DNA of 64,000 bases from Mesorhizobium sp. Pch-S (GTDB lineage: Bacteria; Pseudomonadota; Alphaproteobacteria; Rhizobiales; Rhizobiaceae): assembly GCF_004136315.1 (NCBI RefSeq), contig NZ_CP029562.1, positions 5,727,501 through 5,791,500 on the forward strand, read 5' to 3'. Position numbers and translations under genes: made by a program. Within the stretch, counting starts at the first letter, position 1. Each line of letters opens with the position of its first letter. Below are positions 1-9,704 of this stretch, one piece after another. The notes under the pieces are model-generated. The model was not told the origin of the DNA. It was given only the letters and a program-made list of their open reading frames with translations, and did no database searches.

Positions 1-188
1 AAGACTGCGGGCTGGTCTTTGCCGGCATGTCTCCCGATGGCGTGCTGCCGGAGACGGTCGAATATCCCGACCATCCCTGGTTCATCGGCGTGCAGTACCA
101 TCCGGAGCTGAAGAGCCGTCCGCTGGATCCGCACCCACTGTTCGCCTCTTTCATCGAGGCGGCCGTCGAACAGAGCCGGATGGTTTAA
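1..188 (+). CDS. pyrG: CTP synthase, C-terminal end (partial)
   Basis: Only the last 61 codons are in the window, read from base 3. They encode the end of the glutamine amidotransferase domain: the stretch [18 protein letters not shown] contains the catalytic His and Glu of the class I amidotransferase triad and is characteristic of PyrG. The enzyme makes CTP from UTP, ATP and glutamine in the cytosol. The stop codon lies 13 bases before the next gene. The family assignment is firm; the rest of the gene lies to the left of the window. Confidence 0.95.
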   Translation, partial: DCGLVFAGMSPDGVLPETVEYPDHPWFIGVQYHPELKSRPLDPHPLFASFIEAAVEQSRMV

Positions 189-201
189 CAAGGGCAGGGC
201 G

Positions 202-741
202 GTGCGGACCTATATTGCGCTGCTCTATTCCATTGTGCTGACACCGCAGCGTCGCGTCGTGATGGCCGATCTCAAGGCGATGGCCGAGGGGCTGGGATTC
301 ACCAACACGCGCACGCTCGCCGCCAGCGGCAACCTGGTATTCGATGCGCCTGAAATGCCGATAAGGGAACTGGAGAACCAGCTCGAGGCGGCATTTCCAG
401 ATGCCTTCGGTCGGCATGTCGACATCATCGTGCGCGATGCGGCCGGCTGGCCTGCATTCGCAGCGGGTAATCCGTTTCCGCAGGAATCAGCCGAGACGGC
501 GGATCAGGTCGCTGTTCGCGTCATGCGTCAGCCGGTGCCCGCAACGGCGCTCGATGCGCTGGAGTCCTATGCGGCGGCGGACGAGAAGATCGCACTGGTG
601 AATGGCGATATCTGGATCGTCTTTTCGCGGGAGAGACCGAATTCGCGTCTGCTCGGCGCGGTTGGCCACAAGCGGCTTGGTATCGGCACTTCGCGCAACT
701 GGAACACGGTGCGCAAGCTGGCCGATATGGTAGAACTGTAA
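202..741 (+). CDS. DUF1697 family protein
   Basis: This 179-residue protein starts at a GTG 13 bases after pyrG and has the DUF1697 layout: an N-terminal YIALL strand, a G-F-x-N-x-x-T-x-x-x-S-G-N-L-V-F motif near residues 33-49, and a C-terminal segment with T-x-R-N-W-N-T-V before the end (about residues 164-171). DUF1697 has no established biochemical role that I know of. The tight spacing suggests co-transcription with pyrG. No catalytic site is evident and I do not assign a function. Confidence 0.8.
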   Translation: MRTYIALLYSIVLTPQRRVVMADLKAMAEGLGFTNTRTLAASGNLVFDAPEMPIRELENQLEAAFPDAFGRHVDIIVRDAAGWPAFAAGNPFPQESAETADQVAVRVMRQPVPATALDALESYAAADEKIALVNGDIWIVFSRERPNSRLLGAVGHKRLGIGTSRNWNTVRKLADMVEL

Positions 742-755
742 GCTCAGGCTTACAG
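736..755. terminator. Perfect hairpin at the end of the DUF1697 gene
   Basis: CTGTAAGC and GCTTACAG form an 8-bp perfect stem around a TCAG loop. It overlaps the DUF1697 stop codon and lies between convergent genes. No clear U-tract follows, so it may be a weak or factor-dependent terminator for either direction. Confidence 0.4.
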
Positions 756-831
756 TTGATGTCCAATGATCTCGACCAATTCGGAATGAACGACGCGCGC
801 TCTTGCGAGTGCGCGCCGTTGTCTTGTCCCG

Positions 832-2280
832 TCAAGCTCTTGCCGGCACCCGTACCGAGGTGGAGCGCAGGACATAGTAGATGATGCCGGCGATGGCGAC
901 GCCGAAGAACCAGCCATAGACACCCCACCATGAAGGTAGCCAGTCGGTGAAGTTGGGCAGGATCGACGAGAAGATGGCGCCGATGCCCGCGGCGATGAAG
1001 GCATTGACATGCCAACCACCCTGGAACCGGAACTCTCCGTCCTCCCGGTAGAGCGCCTCGACGTCGACCTCACCTTTCCGGATCAAGTAATAGTCGACCA
1101 TCATGACGCCGAAGATCGGTCCCATGGTGGCGCCGATGATGCCGACAAACGTAGCGGCGCTGCCTTCCCAGGGGGCGAATGGGTAGAGCGCCAGGGCGAT
1201 CAAGGCCGCGATGTAGCCGCCTTTCTTGAAGTCGATCTGCTTCGGGAAGACGTTGGCAAAATCGAAAGCCGGCGAGACGAAGTTCGCCACCACATTGATG
1301 CCAAGCGTGGCCACGGCAAAGGTCAGCGCTGCCAGCAGCGCAAGGAACCAGCTGTCGAACTTGGCCGAGATCTGGTCTGGATGCAGCAGAACTTCACCAT
1401 AGACATCGTAGGCGGCAATGGTGGTTACACCTGCAACCAGCGAGAACAGGATAAGGTTGACGGGCAGGCCCCAGATGTTGCCCTTGCGCAGGGCAGCCTT
1501 GTCTGGCGCGTAGCGCGCGAAATCGCAAAAATTCAGGTAGAGCGCCGAGAAGTAGGTAACCCAGATGGCGGCCACCCCAAACAGCGCCGTCCACGAGCCG
1601 GGATCGCCCGGAATGCCGGCATCCTTGGTCTTTTCGCGCAAGACATCCAGCGGGATATCGCTCGTGAAGGCGAATTTGCCTGATTTCACACAGAGATAGA
1701 CGGCCAGGATCAGCATCATCACCCACACGGCCGGACCGGCCCAGTCCTGGAACCGGCGAACCGTTTCCATGCCTTTCTGGATGATGAGCAACTGCAGCGC
1801 CCAGATCACGACGAAACAGATCACCTCCAGTGTCGAGTGGCCGAGCATGTGGCTGCTCTGGTGGAAGGCAAGCATGCTTTCGTTGCGGACAAGCAATGCG
1901 ACGATGGCACCGGAAGCCGCAGCGGTCTGCGCGCCGTACCAGAAGCAGGCCACGATGGCGCGTACCAGTGCCGGTATATTTGCGCCCCATATGCCAAACG
2001 ACGCACGCGCCAGGACCGGGTAAGGTACTCCGGTCTTGACCCCGGCATAGCCCACCATGTTCATCAGCGCGTAGATGATGAGCGAGCCGATGCCGATCGC
2101 GACGATGAAGTTGAGAAACCCGCCGCAGAACAGAAACAGGCTGGCAGCGAGATAATAGCCCCACAGGCTGTGGACGTCGGACGTCCAGACGTTGAAGATC
2201 GAGAACGGTCCCCAGTTGCGGACCTTGGCAGGCGCGAGGTCCTCATTGTAGAGATTGGGTGAAGCACCGGGTATGGTCAT
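832..2280 (-). CDS. NCS1 family nucleobase/hydantoin-type permease
   Basis: This 482-residue protein has about twelve hydrophobic segments and the N-terminal signature of nucleobase:cation symporter-1 proteins (SPNLYNEDLAP, then a G-x-x-x-G-V-P-Y-P-V-L-A-R-A-S-F-G motif near residues 80-100). NCS1 proteins import purines, pyrimidines, allantoin or hydantoins across the inner membrane with Na+ or H+. The length is normal for the family. No purine or hydantoin catabolic gene lies beside it, so the substrate cannot be named. It is convergent with the upstream gene and stands alone. Confidence 0.88.
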   Translation of the reverse strand: MTIPGASPNLYNEDLAPAKVRNWGPFSIFNVWTSDVHSLWGYYLAASLFLFCGGFLNFIVAIGIGSLIIYALMNMVGYAGVKTGVPYPVLARASFGIWGANIPALVRAIVACFWYGAQTAAASGAIVALLVRNESMLAFHQSSHMLGHSTLEVICFVVIWALQLLIIQKGMETVRRFQDWAGPAVWVMMLILAVYLCVKSGKFAFTSDIPLDVLREKTKDAGIPGDPGSWTALFGVAAIWVTYFSALYLNFCDFARYAPDKAALRKGNIWGLPVNLILFSLVAGVTTIAAYDVYGEVLLHPDQISAKFDSWFLALLAALTFAVATLGINVVANFVSPAFDFANVFPKQIDFKKGGYIAALIALALYPFAPWEGSAATFVGIIGATMGPIFGVMMVDYYLIRKGEVDVEALYREDGEFRFQGGWHVNAFIAAGIGAIFSSILPNFTDWLPSWWGVYGWFFGVAIAGIIYYVLRSTSVRVPARA

Positions 2281-2477
2281 AGCAGTCCCCTCTCATGACC
2301 TTGTATTTTTTGCGGAAAGGTTATGCCTGCCGCAGGGGAAGGGGAAGAAACCGATTTGCCGGTTTTCCCGAAAAAGACATTCAACGAGAAAAGGGCTTCT
2401 CGCCGACCATTTCGATTTGAGGACGCGAGAGGCGAGTCGGCATATGTTCATGGCCGGACCGGGCGGGAGACTTGCAG

Positions 2478-2996
2478 ATGATGGTTGCGCAAGATGGCCG
2501 CATAGCGCTGGAGACATGGTCCCCAGGTGATATCGACATCCTCGAACGCTGCAACACGATCGAGGCCAAGCGTTACATTGGTGGTCCGGAAACGCCGGAA
2601 AAATTGCTCGGCCGTCACCGGCGCTATCTGGAAAAGGCCGTTCCGGGCGAAACCAGGATGTTCCGGATTTCCCATGACGGGCTTGGTGCCGGGTCGATCG
2701 GCTACTGGGAGCGGACGTGGCGCGGTGGCCCTGTCTACGAAACCGGCTGGGCGGTGGTGGGCGCTCTGCAGGGGCATGGCATCGCAGGCAAGGCGACAGG
2801 CCTGCTGATCAACGTGCTGCGCGGTGAGCGGCGACATCGCTATCTGCACGCCTTTCCCGCGCCCGAAAATCCCGCGTCCAATGCCATCTGCCGCCGGCTC
2901 GGTTTCGAGCTGATGGGCGAATGCGACTTCGAGTATCCACCGGGCAATGCGATGCGCAGCAACGATTGGCGGCTTGACCTGCAGGCTTGCACCTGA
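2478..2996 (+). CDS. GNAT family N-acetyltransferase (RimJ/RimL-like)
   Basis: The 172-residue protein has the GNAT fold pattern: an early acidic/Trp-rich strand, then an acetyl-CoA loop resembling Q-G-x-G-I-A-x-K-A (near residues 96-104), then a segment ending with N-x-x-S-N-A-I-C-R-R-L-G-F (near residues 135-147), typical of RimJ/RimL-like acetyltransferases. The substrate is unknown. The ATG at 2478 is preferred over the TTG at 2472 because a GGGAGA sequence lies 7 bases before it. The neighbours are unrelated, so context does not help. Confidence 0.8.
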   Translation: MMVAQDGRIALETWSPGDIDILERCNTIEAKRYIGGPETPEKLLGRHRRYLEKAVPGETRMFRISHDGLGAGSIGYWERTWRGGPVYETGWAVVGALQGHGIAGKATGLLINVLRGERRHRYLHAFPAPENPASNAICRRLGFELMGECDFEYPPGNAMRSNDWRLDLQACT

Positions 2997-3014
2997 TTTG
3001 GCGACGACAAGAGC

Positions 3015-3791
3015 TCAGAAGAACGGCCTCATTGTCATCTCCAGCCCCAGCAAGAGCAAACCAAGCAGAAATATCCTGCGGAACAGTGCTGGCCTGATCC
3101 TGCCCCGCAAGACCTGCCCGAACCACATGCCGGCAAGGGCTGGGACAACCGCGAAGGCCGAGAATGCAAGGTTCTCAGCCTGGAAGGCTCCGCGTGCCGC
3201 CAGTCCGATGGCCAGAGCAACTGTCGAAACAGTGAATGACAGGCCAAGCGCCTGCACCAGATCATCCTTTCCCAGCTGAAGAGCCTGCAGATAGGGCACG
3301 GCGGGAATGACGAATACGCCAGTGGCACCGGTAATCAGACCGGTGACCCCGCCGACAAGCGGCGACAGTGCTCGCTCCAAGCCCTTGCTGACGCTGAGCT
3401 GGTGAGCCAACAGCGTGTAACCGGAATAGACGACGAGCGCGATACCGAGCGCCATGGTTGTCGGGGCGGTGTCGCCTTTTGCAAGCCATGCAGAGCCCAG
3501 CATCGTTCCCACGACGAGCGCCAGCATCATCGGCCAGAGCCTGCGGATGAGCAGGGTGATGTTCGGTCCCGCCAGCAGCTGCCAGATATTGGTCACGGAC
3601 GAGGGTATGATCAAAAGATTGGCCGCCGCCAGAGGCGAAATGAGCGCCCCCAGCACACCCATCGCCACCGTTGGCAGGCCCATGCCGGTGACACCCTTGA
3701 CGATACCGGCAACGAAGAACGTCACCGCGACCGAGACGAGAAGCGGAACCGAAAGATCAAACACGGGTAGCGAAAAGCGACGTTTGGCCAA
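3015..3791 (-). CDS. TSUP (TauE/SafE) family membrane transporter
   Basis: This 258-residue, strongly hydrophobic protein has about eight membrane spans. It contains the paired TSUP repeats, each with a G-x-x-x-G motif: GIVKGVTGMGLPTVA near residues 28-42 and GLITGATGVFVIP near 146-158. TSUP proteins move sulfite, sulfonates or organic anions across the inner membrane. No sulfur gene is adjacent, so the substrate is unknown. The gene is transcribed away from the VOC gene. Confidence 0.85.
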   Translation of the reverse strand: MAKRRFSLPVFDLSVPLLVSVAVTFFVAGIVKGVTGMGLPTVAMGVLGALISPLAAANLLIIPSSVTNIWQLLAGPNITLLIRRLWPMMLALVVGTMLGSAWLAKGDTAPTTMALGIALVVYSGYTLLAHQLSVSKGLERALSPLVGGVTGLITGATGVFVIPAVPYLQALQLGKDDLVQALGLSFTVSTVALAIGLAARGAFQAENLAFSAFAVVPALAGMWFGQVLRGRIRPALFRRIFLLGLLLLGLEMTMRPFF

Positions 3792-3884
3792 TCATTTCCG
3801 GTTCCCTCCATTGGGTGCAGCTGCTTGCCAGATGAACGCCACCGGGACAGCTCAAGACTAACGGATCGTCAAACTCTATGATTT

Positions 3885-3909
3885 CATCGTCGTCGAAGCG
3901 TCGACGATG
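3885..3909. promoter_or_regulatory. 8-bp inverted repeat in a divergent intergenic region
   Basis: CATCGTCG and CGACGATG form a perfect 8-bp inverted repeat with a 9-base spacer, midway between the divergent TSUP and VOC genes. It could be an operator serving both promoters or a stem-loop. The rest of the 233-base intergenic stretch shows nothing else clear. Confidence 0.3.
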
Positions 3910-4024
3910 CCTGTGGGATGCATGTCCCGCCAGGCTGCTTCCTCGGCCCGTCATGCGGCTGACGCAGGACCGTGGCAGGGACTTTGGCACTTGAAGAGCC
4001 ATTTTCCTTGAACCGGCAGTCGGA

Positions 4025-4927
4025 ATGATGCACACCGCCGCCAACATGCAGCGACCAGTCCATCCGCTTGATCACATCGTTTTGCCGACGGCGACGCTCG
4101 AAGGCGCGGAGGCGCGTCTTACGGCATTGGGATTCACCGTGGCGCCGCGCGGCGTTCATCCCTTCGGCACCGAAAACTGCTGTGTCTACCTCGCGGACGG
4201 GACCTTCCTGGAGCCCCTTGCCGTGGGGGACGCTGAAATAGCGGCGCAAGCGATCATGGCTGGCAATGTCTTCGTGGCCCGCGATCACACATATCGCGAA
4301 GATCATGGTGCTGAAGGATTTTCGGCGATTGTCTTCGGTACTGATGATGCCGATCATGACCACCGCGCCTATGTCGAAGCTGGCATTTCGGCAGGTGAGA
4401 AGCTCGATTTCTCACGCCCATTCACCGACCGTTCGGGCAAAAGCGACACGGTCTCGTTCAGGCTTGCCTTCGCATCGGGGCGCGACACGCCCGATGCCTT
4501 CGTCTTCGCCTGTCAAAGGATCAACGCCCCCAAAGTGGATCGCGCCGCCCTGCAGGCGCATGCCAATGGCGCCACAGCCATCCAAGGCATCGTGGCTGTG
4601 AGCGACGATCCAGCCTCGCAGCGGGCTCTCCTGACGAAGGCTGCTGCCAGGGGCAAGTCTTCGGCTCAGCCGGATGGTCTGTTGGTATTGCCGAATGCGG
4701 ATGTCGCGGTCATGCGACCGGATGAATTCGAGGCAGAATTCGCGATAGGTGCCGGCGGGCGCACGGCGCTGCGTTTCGCCGCCGTGATTTTCGCCGTGGC
4801 AGATCGTGGCGCGACAGAACGACTGCTTGTTTCGGCGGGCATCAGGCACCATTTACAGGGCGGCCGGCTTGTCGTGCCGCCCGCGCCGGGCCAGGGTGCA
4901 GCCTTCATCTTCGAGGACCTGAAATGA
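4025..4927 (+). CDS. VOC superfamily, glyoxalase-like protein
   Basis: This 300-residue protein begins, after a short leader, with PLDHIVLPTATLEGAEARLTALGF, the typical first beta-alpha unit of a vicinal oxygen chelate (Glyoxalase_3-type) fold. A second, weaker module follows in the C-terminal half. The first His and a later Glu (in TFLEPL) are candidate metal ligands. Substrate and reaction are unknown. It overlaps the start of kdsA by four bases (ATGA), so the two are translationally coupled. ATG codons at 4025, 4028 and 4046 are all possible starts. Confidence 0.75.
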   Translation: MMHTAANMQRPVHPLDHIVLPTATLEGAEARLTALGFTVAPRGVHPFGTENCCVYLADGTFLEPLAVGDAEIAAQAIMAGNVFVARDHTYREDHGAEGFSAIVFGTDDADHDHRAYVEAGISAGEKLDFSRPFTDRSGKSDTVSFRLAFASGRDTPDAFVFACQRINAPKVDRAALQAHANGATAIQGIVAVSDDPASQRALLTKAAARGKSSAQPDGLLVLPNADVAVMRPDEFEAEFAIGAGGRTALRFAAVIFAVADRGATERLLVSAGIRHHLQGGRLVVPPAPGQGAAFIFEDLK

Positions 4928-5756
4928 CCAAACCCAATGCCAAGGTGACTGTCGGGCAGACGCTGTTCGCCAATGATGCGCCACTGTCGCTGATCGCCGG
5001 GCCTTGCCAGTTCGAATCGCGCCAGCATGCCTTCGATATGGCAGGTGCGTTGAAAGAACTGACGGGAAAGCTTGGTATCGGCTTCGTCTACAAGTCCTCC
5101 TTCGACAAGGCCAACCGCAGTTCGCTGAGCAGCACGCGCGGCGCCGGGCTGGAAGCGGCGTTGCCGGTCTTCTCGGAGCTGCGCCAGGAACTTGGTGTGA
5201 CGATCCTGACGGATATCCACACCGAGGAGCAGTGCGCGATCGTGGCGCCGCATGTCGACGTGCTGCAGATCCCGGCATTCCTGTCGCGCCAGACCGACCT
5301 GCTTGTCGCCGCCGCCAGGACCGGCAGGTCGTCAATGTGAAGAAGGGGCAATTCCTCGCTCCCTGGGACATGAAGAACGTGGTGACCAAGCTCACGGATT
5401 CGGGCAACCCGAATGTGCTGGTGACCGAGCGCGGGGCCTCGTTCGGCTACAACACGCTGGTTTCCGATATGCGGGCCCTGCCGATCATGGCCGACATCGG
5501 CGCGCCGGTGATCTTTGATGCCACCCATTCGGTACAGCAGCCAGGCGGGCAGGGCGCCACGTCAGGCGGCGAGCGTCGCTTCGTGGAAACGCTGGCTCGT
5601 GCGGCGGTGGCTGTTGGCGTGGCTGGTGTCTTCATCGAGACGCATGAAGATCCCGACAATTCGACCTCGTCGGACGGCCCCAACATGGTGCCGTTCAAGG
5701 ATATGCCTGCCTTGCTCGAAAGGCTGATGGCGTTCGACAAGGTGGCCAAGGCCTGA
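4924..5756 (+). pseudogene. kdsA: 3-deoxy-8-phosphooctulonate synthase, interrupted by a one-base frameshift
   Basis: KdsA condenses phosphoenolpyruvate with arabinose 5-phosphate to make KDO-8-phosphate for lipopolysaccharide. The first frame (4924-5340) gives a good KdsA N-terminal half: [25 protein letters not shown] and [10 protein letters not shown]. It then stops after AARTGRSSM. The second half continues in another frame from about base 5326: [18 protein letters not shown], then the metal and substrate motifs [11 protein letters not shown] and [11 protein letters not shown], ending at 5756. Adding one base near 5323-5328 restores 277 residues, the normal family length. A sequencing error is quite possible because the gene is normally essential. 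Confidence 0.9.
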
Positions 5757-5847
5757 CGCAAGGCTCGGCAAGACTACCTTTGCTTGCGAGGCGTATGTCC
5801 CGGTTGTAGGCTTGCCGGGCAAATTGGCTCGTCGTCAGGAGTAGGAC

Positions 5848-6051
5848 ATGTCCGTCGCCCGCGTTACCGAGATCACCGCTTCCTCCAAGAAAAGCTTCCA
5901 GGATGCCATCGAGAAAGGCATCGAACGTGCCTCCAAGACGCTGAAGAATGTCGAGGGTGCCTGGATCCAGGATCAGAAGATCGTGGTCGAGGGCGGCAAG
6001 ATCGTTGCCTACCGCGTCAACATGAAGGTCACCTTCATTCTCGCGGACTAG
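5848..6051 (+). CDS. Dodecin (flavin-binding dodecameric protein)
   Basis: This 67-residue protein has the dodecin pattern: V-x-E-I-x-A-S-S-K-K-S-F-x-D-A-I near the start, then a Trp at residue 38 (GAWIQDQKIVV) that stacks on bound flavin, and a final beta-strand ending KVTFILAD. Dodecins store or buffer riboflavin and FMN in the cytosol as hollow dodecamers. Length and motifs fit the family well. It lies between kdsA and the 2OG oxygenase with its own spacing, so it is probably independently transcribed. Confidence 0.9.
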   Translation: MSVARVTEITASSKKSFQDAIEKGIERASKTLKNVEGAWIQDQKIVVEGGKIVAYRVNMKVTFILAD

Positions 6052-6140
6052 CGCGCCGGGCTGGAACAACGCTTCCTCATTGAAGCGGATCGCACGAAAG
6101 TTATGCTCGCATCGGAACCAATATCCGATGGGAGTGGAAA

Positions 6141-7130
6141 ATGGTTGCGGCGTTTCCGGTTTTCGATCTTTCCCGTTTCGAGCAGGCGGATGCTGCCGGC
6201 CGAAAGGCGCTTGGCCGGGAGGTGGACGAAATCTGCCGCGCTACCGGTTTCCTGGCGGTCAGCGGGCATTCCGTCCCGCAGGCCGTGATCGATGCCGTGT
6301 GGTCCAAGGCGCGAGACTTCTTCGATCAGCCTGCCGAGTTGAAGGACAAGGTGAGGGCTCCGTATCCAGGCTACCCCTATGGCTATCTTGGCGCCGGCGC
6401 CGAAGCCCTGGCGAAGTCCAAGGGGGCAGACACGCCGCCGGACCTCAAGGAAAGTTTCAACGGCGGTCCGCTTTCGGTTCCGGAGGGGCTGACCGATCCG
6501 CAGGCGCTGGCTTTCTGCTATGCCGAAACGATCTGGCCGGAAGCTCCTGACGGCTTCGTCGATGCCTGGAAGGCATATTATGCGGCGATGGAGGATCTTG
6601 CCGCACGCATCATGCGCGTGTTCGCAGTCGCGCTCGACCTGCCGGAAGGCCATTTCCAGCCGATGATCGATCGGCCGATCAGCGCCCTGCGTGCGCTGAA
6701 CTATCCCGAGACCGATACGCCGCCACTTGCCGGTCAGCTGCGCGCCGGTGCGCACACCGACTACGGCAGCCTGACGATCCTGCTGCCGCAACCCGGCTCG
6801 GGTGGATTGCAGATATTCACCCCGGAAGGCGATTGGCGCGAAGTGCCGCCCGTGGAGGGGGCGTTCGTCATCAACATCGGCGACCTGATGGCGCTTTGGA
6901 CCAACGATCGCTGGGTCTCGACCCTGCACAGGGTCGTCAACCCCGACGTCGGAGCGACCAGGTCCGCGCGGCGCCAGTCACTTGCCTTCTTTCACCAGCC
7001 GAACTGGCATCAGGAAATCGCCTGTATCGAAACCTGCCTAGAGCAAGGAGAGGCACCCCGCTACCAGCCCGTGCAGTCAGGCCCCTACCTGATGGGCAAA
7101 TTCAATGCGACAGTGAAGCCGGCCGCCTGA
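6141..7130 (+). CDS. 2-oxoglutarate/Fe(II) oxygenase, isopenicillin N synthase family
   Basis: The 329-residue protein has the DIOX_N region (PVFDLSRFE at residues 6-14, TGFLAVSGH at 35-43) and the 2OG-Fe(II) core. The metal triad is His205, Asp207 (AHTDYGSLTIL) and His263 (LHRVV), and the 2-oxoglutarate-binding R-x-S is Arg278/Ser280 (RQSLAFFHQP). The substrate cannot be deduced. Bacterial members act on amino acids, peptides, hormones or secondary metabolites. Its neighbours are housekeeping genes and give no clue. Confidence 0.85.
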   Translation: MVAAFPVFDLSRFEQADAAGRKALGREVDEICRATGFLAVSGHSVPQAVIDAVWSKARDFFDQPAELKDKVRAPYPGYPYGYLGAGAEALAKSKGADTPPDLKESFNGGPLSVPEGLTDPQALAFCYAETIWPEAPDGFVDAWKAYYAAMEDLAARIMRVFAVALDLPEGHFQPMIDRPISALRALNYPETDTPPLAGQLRAGAHTDYGSLTILLPQPGSGGLQIFTPEGDWREVPPVEGAFVINIGDLMALWTNDRWVSTLHRVVNPDVGATRSARRQSLAFFHQPNWHQEIACIETCLEQGEAPRYQPVQSGPYLMGKFNATVKPAA

Positions 7131-7196
7131 AAGCCCGGACAAAGAGCGGAATCTGACGCCGGGCGCGGTTGCGTTTCGCGACGCTTTGGCTATTGA

Positions 7197-8536
<1,340 letters not shown>

Positions 8537-8537
<1 letters not shown>

Positions 8538-8989
8538 TGGCCGAAACCTGTAGCGTCTATCGCCAGCGACCGATCGCAAGGATCGGCCGCTACGCGATTC
8601 CATTTGCAATGGCCGCCGTCTTTGCTGCGGCGGTCTTTGCGCAGGAGGTGCCGAATGGCTTCCGCTCGCCAACCGGCAACATCCAGTGTTTGTTTTTCGA
8701 CGCTTCATCGGTCCGCTGCAACATCGCCGCGGTTTCGAACCCGCTGACGCAACGGCCGGCCGATTGTGAATTGGAATGGGGACACGACTACGGTGTCGGA
8801 GCGAACTCGCGGGAAGGCGAGCGCTTGTGTGTGGGCGATACCATCGCCGGCAGCTATCCAGTTCTGCACTACGGCGAGAGCGCGGGTTACGGCGCCGTCA
8901 TCTGCCGCTCGGCGCGCAAGGGCGTGACCTGCGTCAATCGCATGGGCGCCGGCTTCGAGCTGTCGCGTTCCCTGCAGCGTATCTTCTGA
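8537..8989 (+). CDS. Putative exported DUF6636-like protein
   Basis: The ATG overlaps the eno stop codon. The 150-residue product has a hydrophobic segment at about residues 18-33 (IGRYAIPFAMAAVFAAAVFA) compatible with a signal peptide, then FRSPTGNIQCLFFD, resembling the opening motif of DUF6636 proteins, and several Cys residues that may form disulfides. No enzyme motif is seen. The assignment to DUF6636 is from pattern memory and moderate. The function is unknown. Confidence 0.65.
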
Positions 8990-9116
8990 GCGCGAACAAG
9001 TTTCTCACAGGCAGTTTCTGACGCGGAAAGCGAGCTCCTACAGGGGCGTCACCACCGTCATCGTAACCCTCCATTAAGCACAATCGGGCGACAAGAGGCG
9101 GACGAGGAGTCGCGCC

Positions 9117-9440
9117 ATGTGGACACGCCAGCACAAGCAGACAAATACCGGCCGGCTGATCGTGCCGACGCTTTGTGTCATGGTTCTGAGCTATTTCGGC
9201 TACCATGCCTATCACGGCGCCTTCGGCATCAATTCAAGAGCCAAGCTCCAGGAGCAGGTCTCGAGCCTGCAGGCGCAGCTTGCTGCGGTCAAGGAACGCC
9301 GCATGGAAATCGAGCAGCGTGTCAGGCTGCTGCATGACGGCTCTATAGAAAAGGACATGCTCGACGAGCAGGCGCGGCGGGCACTCAATGTGACGAGCGC
9401 CAACGAAGTCGTCATCATGTTGCCGACAAAAGCCAATTAA
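9117..9440 (+). CDS. ftsB: Septum formation initiator (FtsB/DivIC family)
   Basis: The 107-residue protein has a short cytoplasmic N-terminus, one membrane span (about residues 14-33) and then a coiled coil rich in Leu, Gln and Glu (about 41-75), the architecture of FtsB/DivIC. FtsB acts in the divisome with FtsL and FtsQ. The gene position between eno and pdhA is common in rhizobia. The symbol follows the family role rather than direct evidence of the complex. Confidence 0.85.
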   Translation: MWTRQHKQTNTGRLIVPTLCVMVLSYFGYHAYHGAFGINSRAKLQEQVSSLQAQLAAVKERRMEIEQRVRLLHDGSIEKDMLDEQARRALNVTSANEVVIMLPTKAN

Positions 9441-9704
9441 CCCAATGTCGGTTAATCGTTGTTATTTTCAATCTTTCTAATTGCTTAGATGCATGTCAGC
9501 CATGCATTTTTCCGCATGGCGTAACGGCAGCTTGCATGTTAGCCTTTTCCCAATCGGTGGGGCAAACATCTCCCCAGGGCAATTCCGGCAAAAGTGCGCA
9601 GCGGTTTTGCGCTGAGGATTGCGCAGAACCGAAGAATTGGAGTGTTTCCGTGAGAAATGGAAACGCTCCAGGGTCCGCGAAGAGACACCAACAGGGAGTG
9701 AAGC
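9441..9704. promoter_or_regulatory. Leader region of the pyruvate dehydrogenase operon with two stem-loops
   Basis: This 264-base gap has no convincing gene. It holds a perfect inverted repeat ATGCATG/CATGCAT at 9489-9507 with a 5-base loop, an overlapping CCATGC/GCATGG pair just after it, and at 9642-9666 a copy of the palindromic element also found at 63388-63412. These may end ftsB transcription or shape the pdhA leader. No exact promoter can be assigned. Confidence 0.4.
9642..9666. repeat. Imperfect palindromic intergenic element, copy 1
   Basis: Arms GTGTTTCCGT and ATGGAAACGC surround a GAGAA loop and are followed by TCCA. The element matches the perfect palindrome at 63388-63412 except in a few positions, including the following TCCA. 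It lies about 40 bases before pdhA. Confidence 0.55.

Noticed and set aside
5320..5330. Programmed ribosomal frameshifting in kdsA
   Set aside because: No slippery heptamer or downstream pseudoknot-like structure is evident and KdsA is not known to use recoding; a sequencing error or mutation is simpler.
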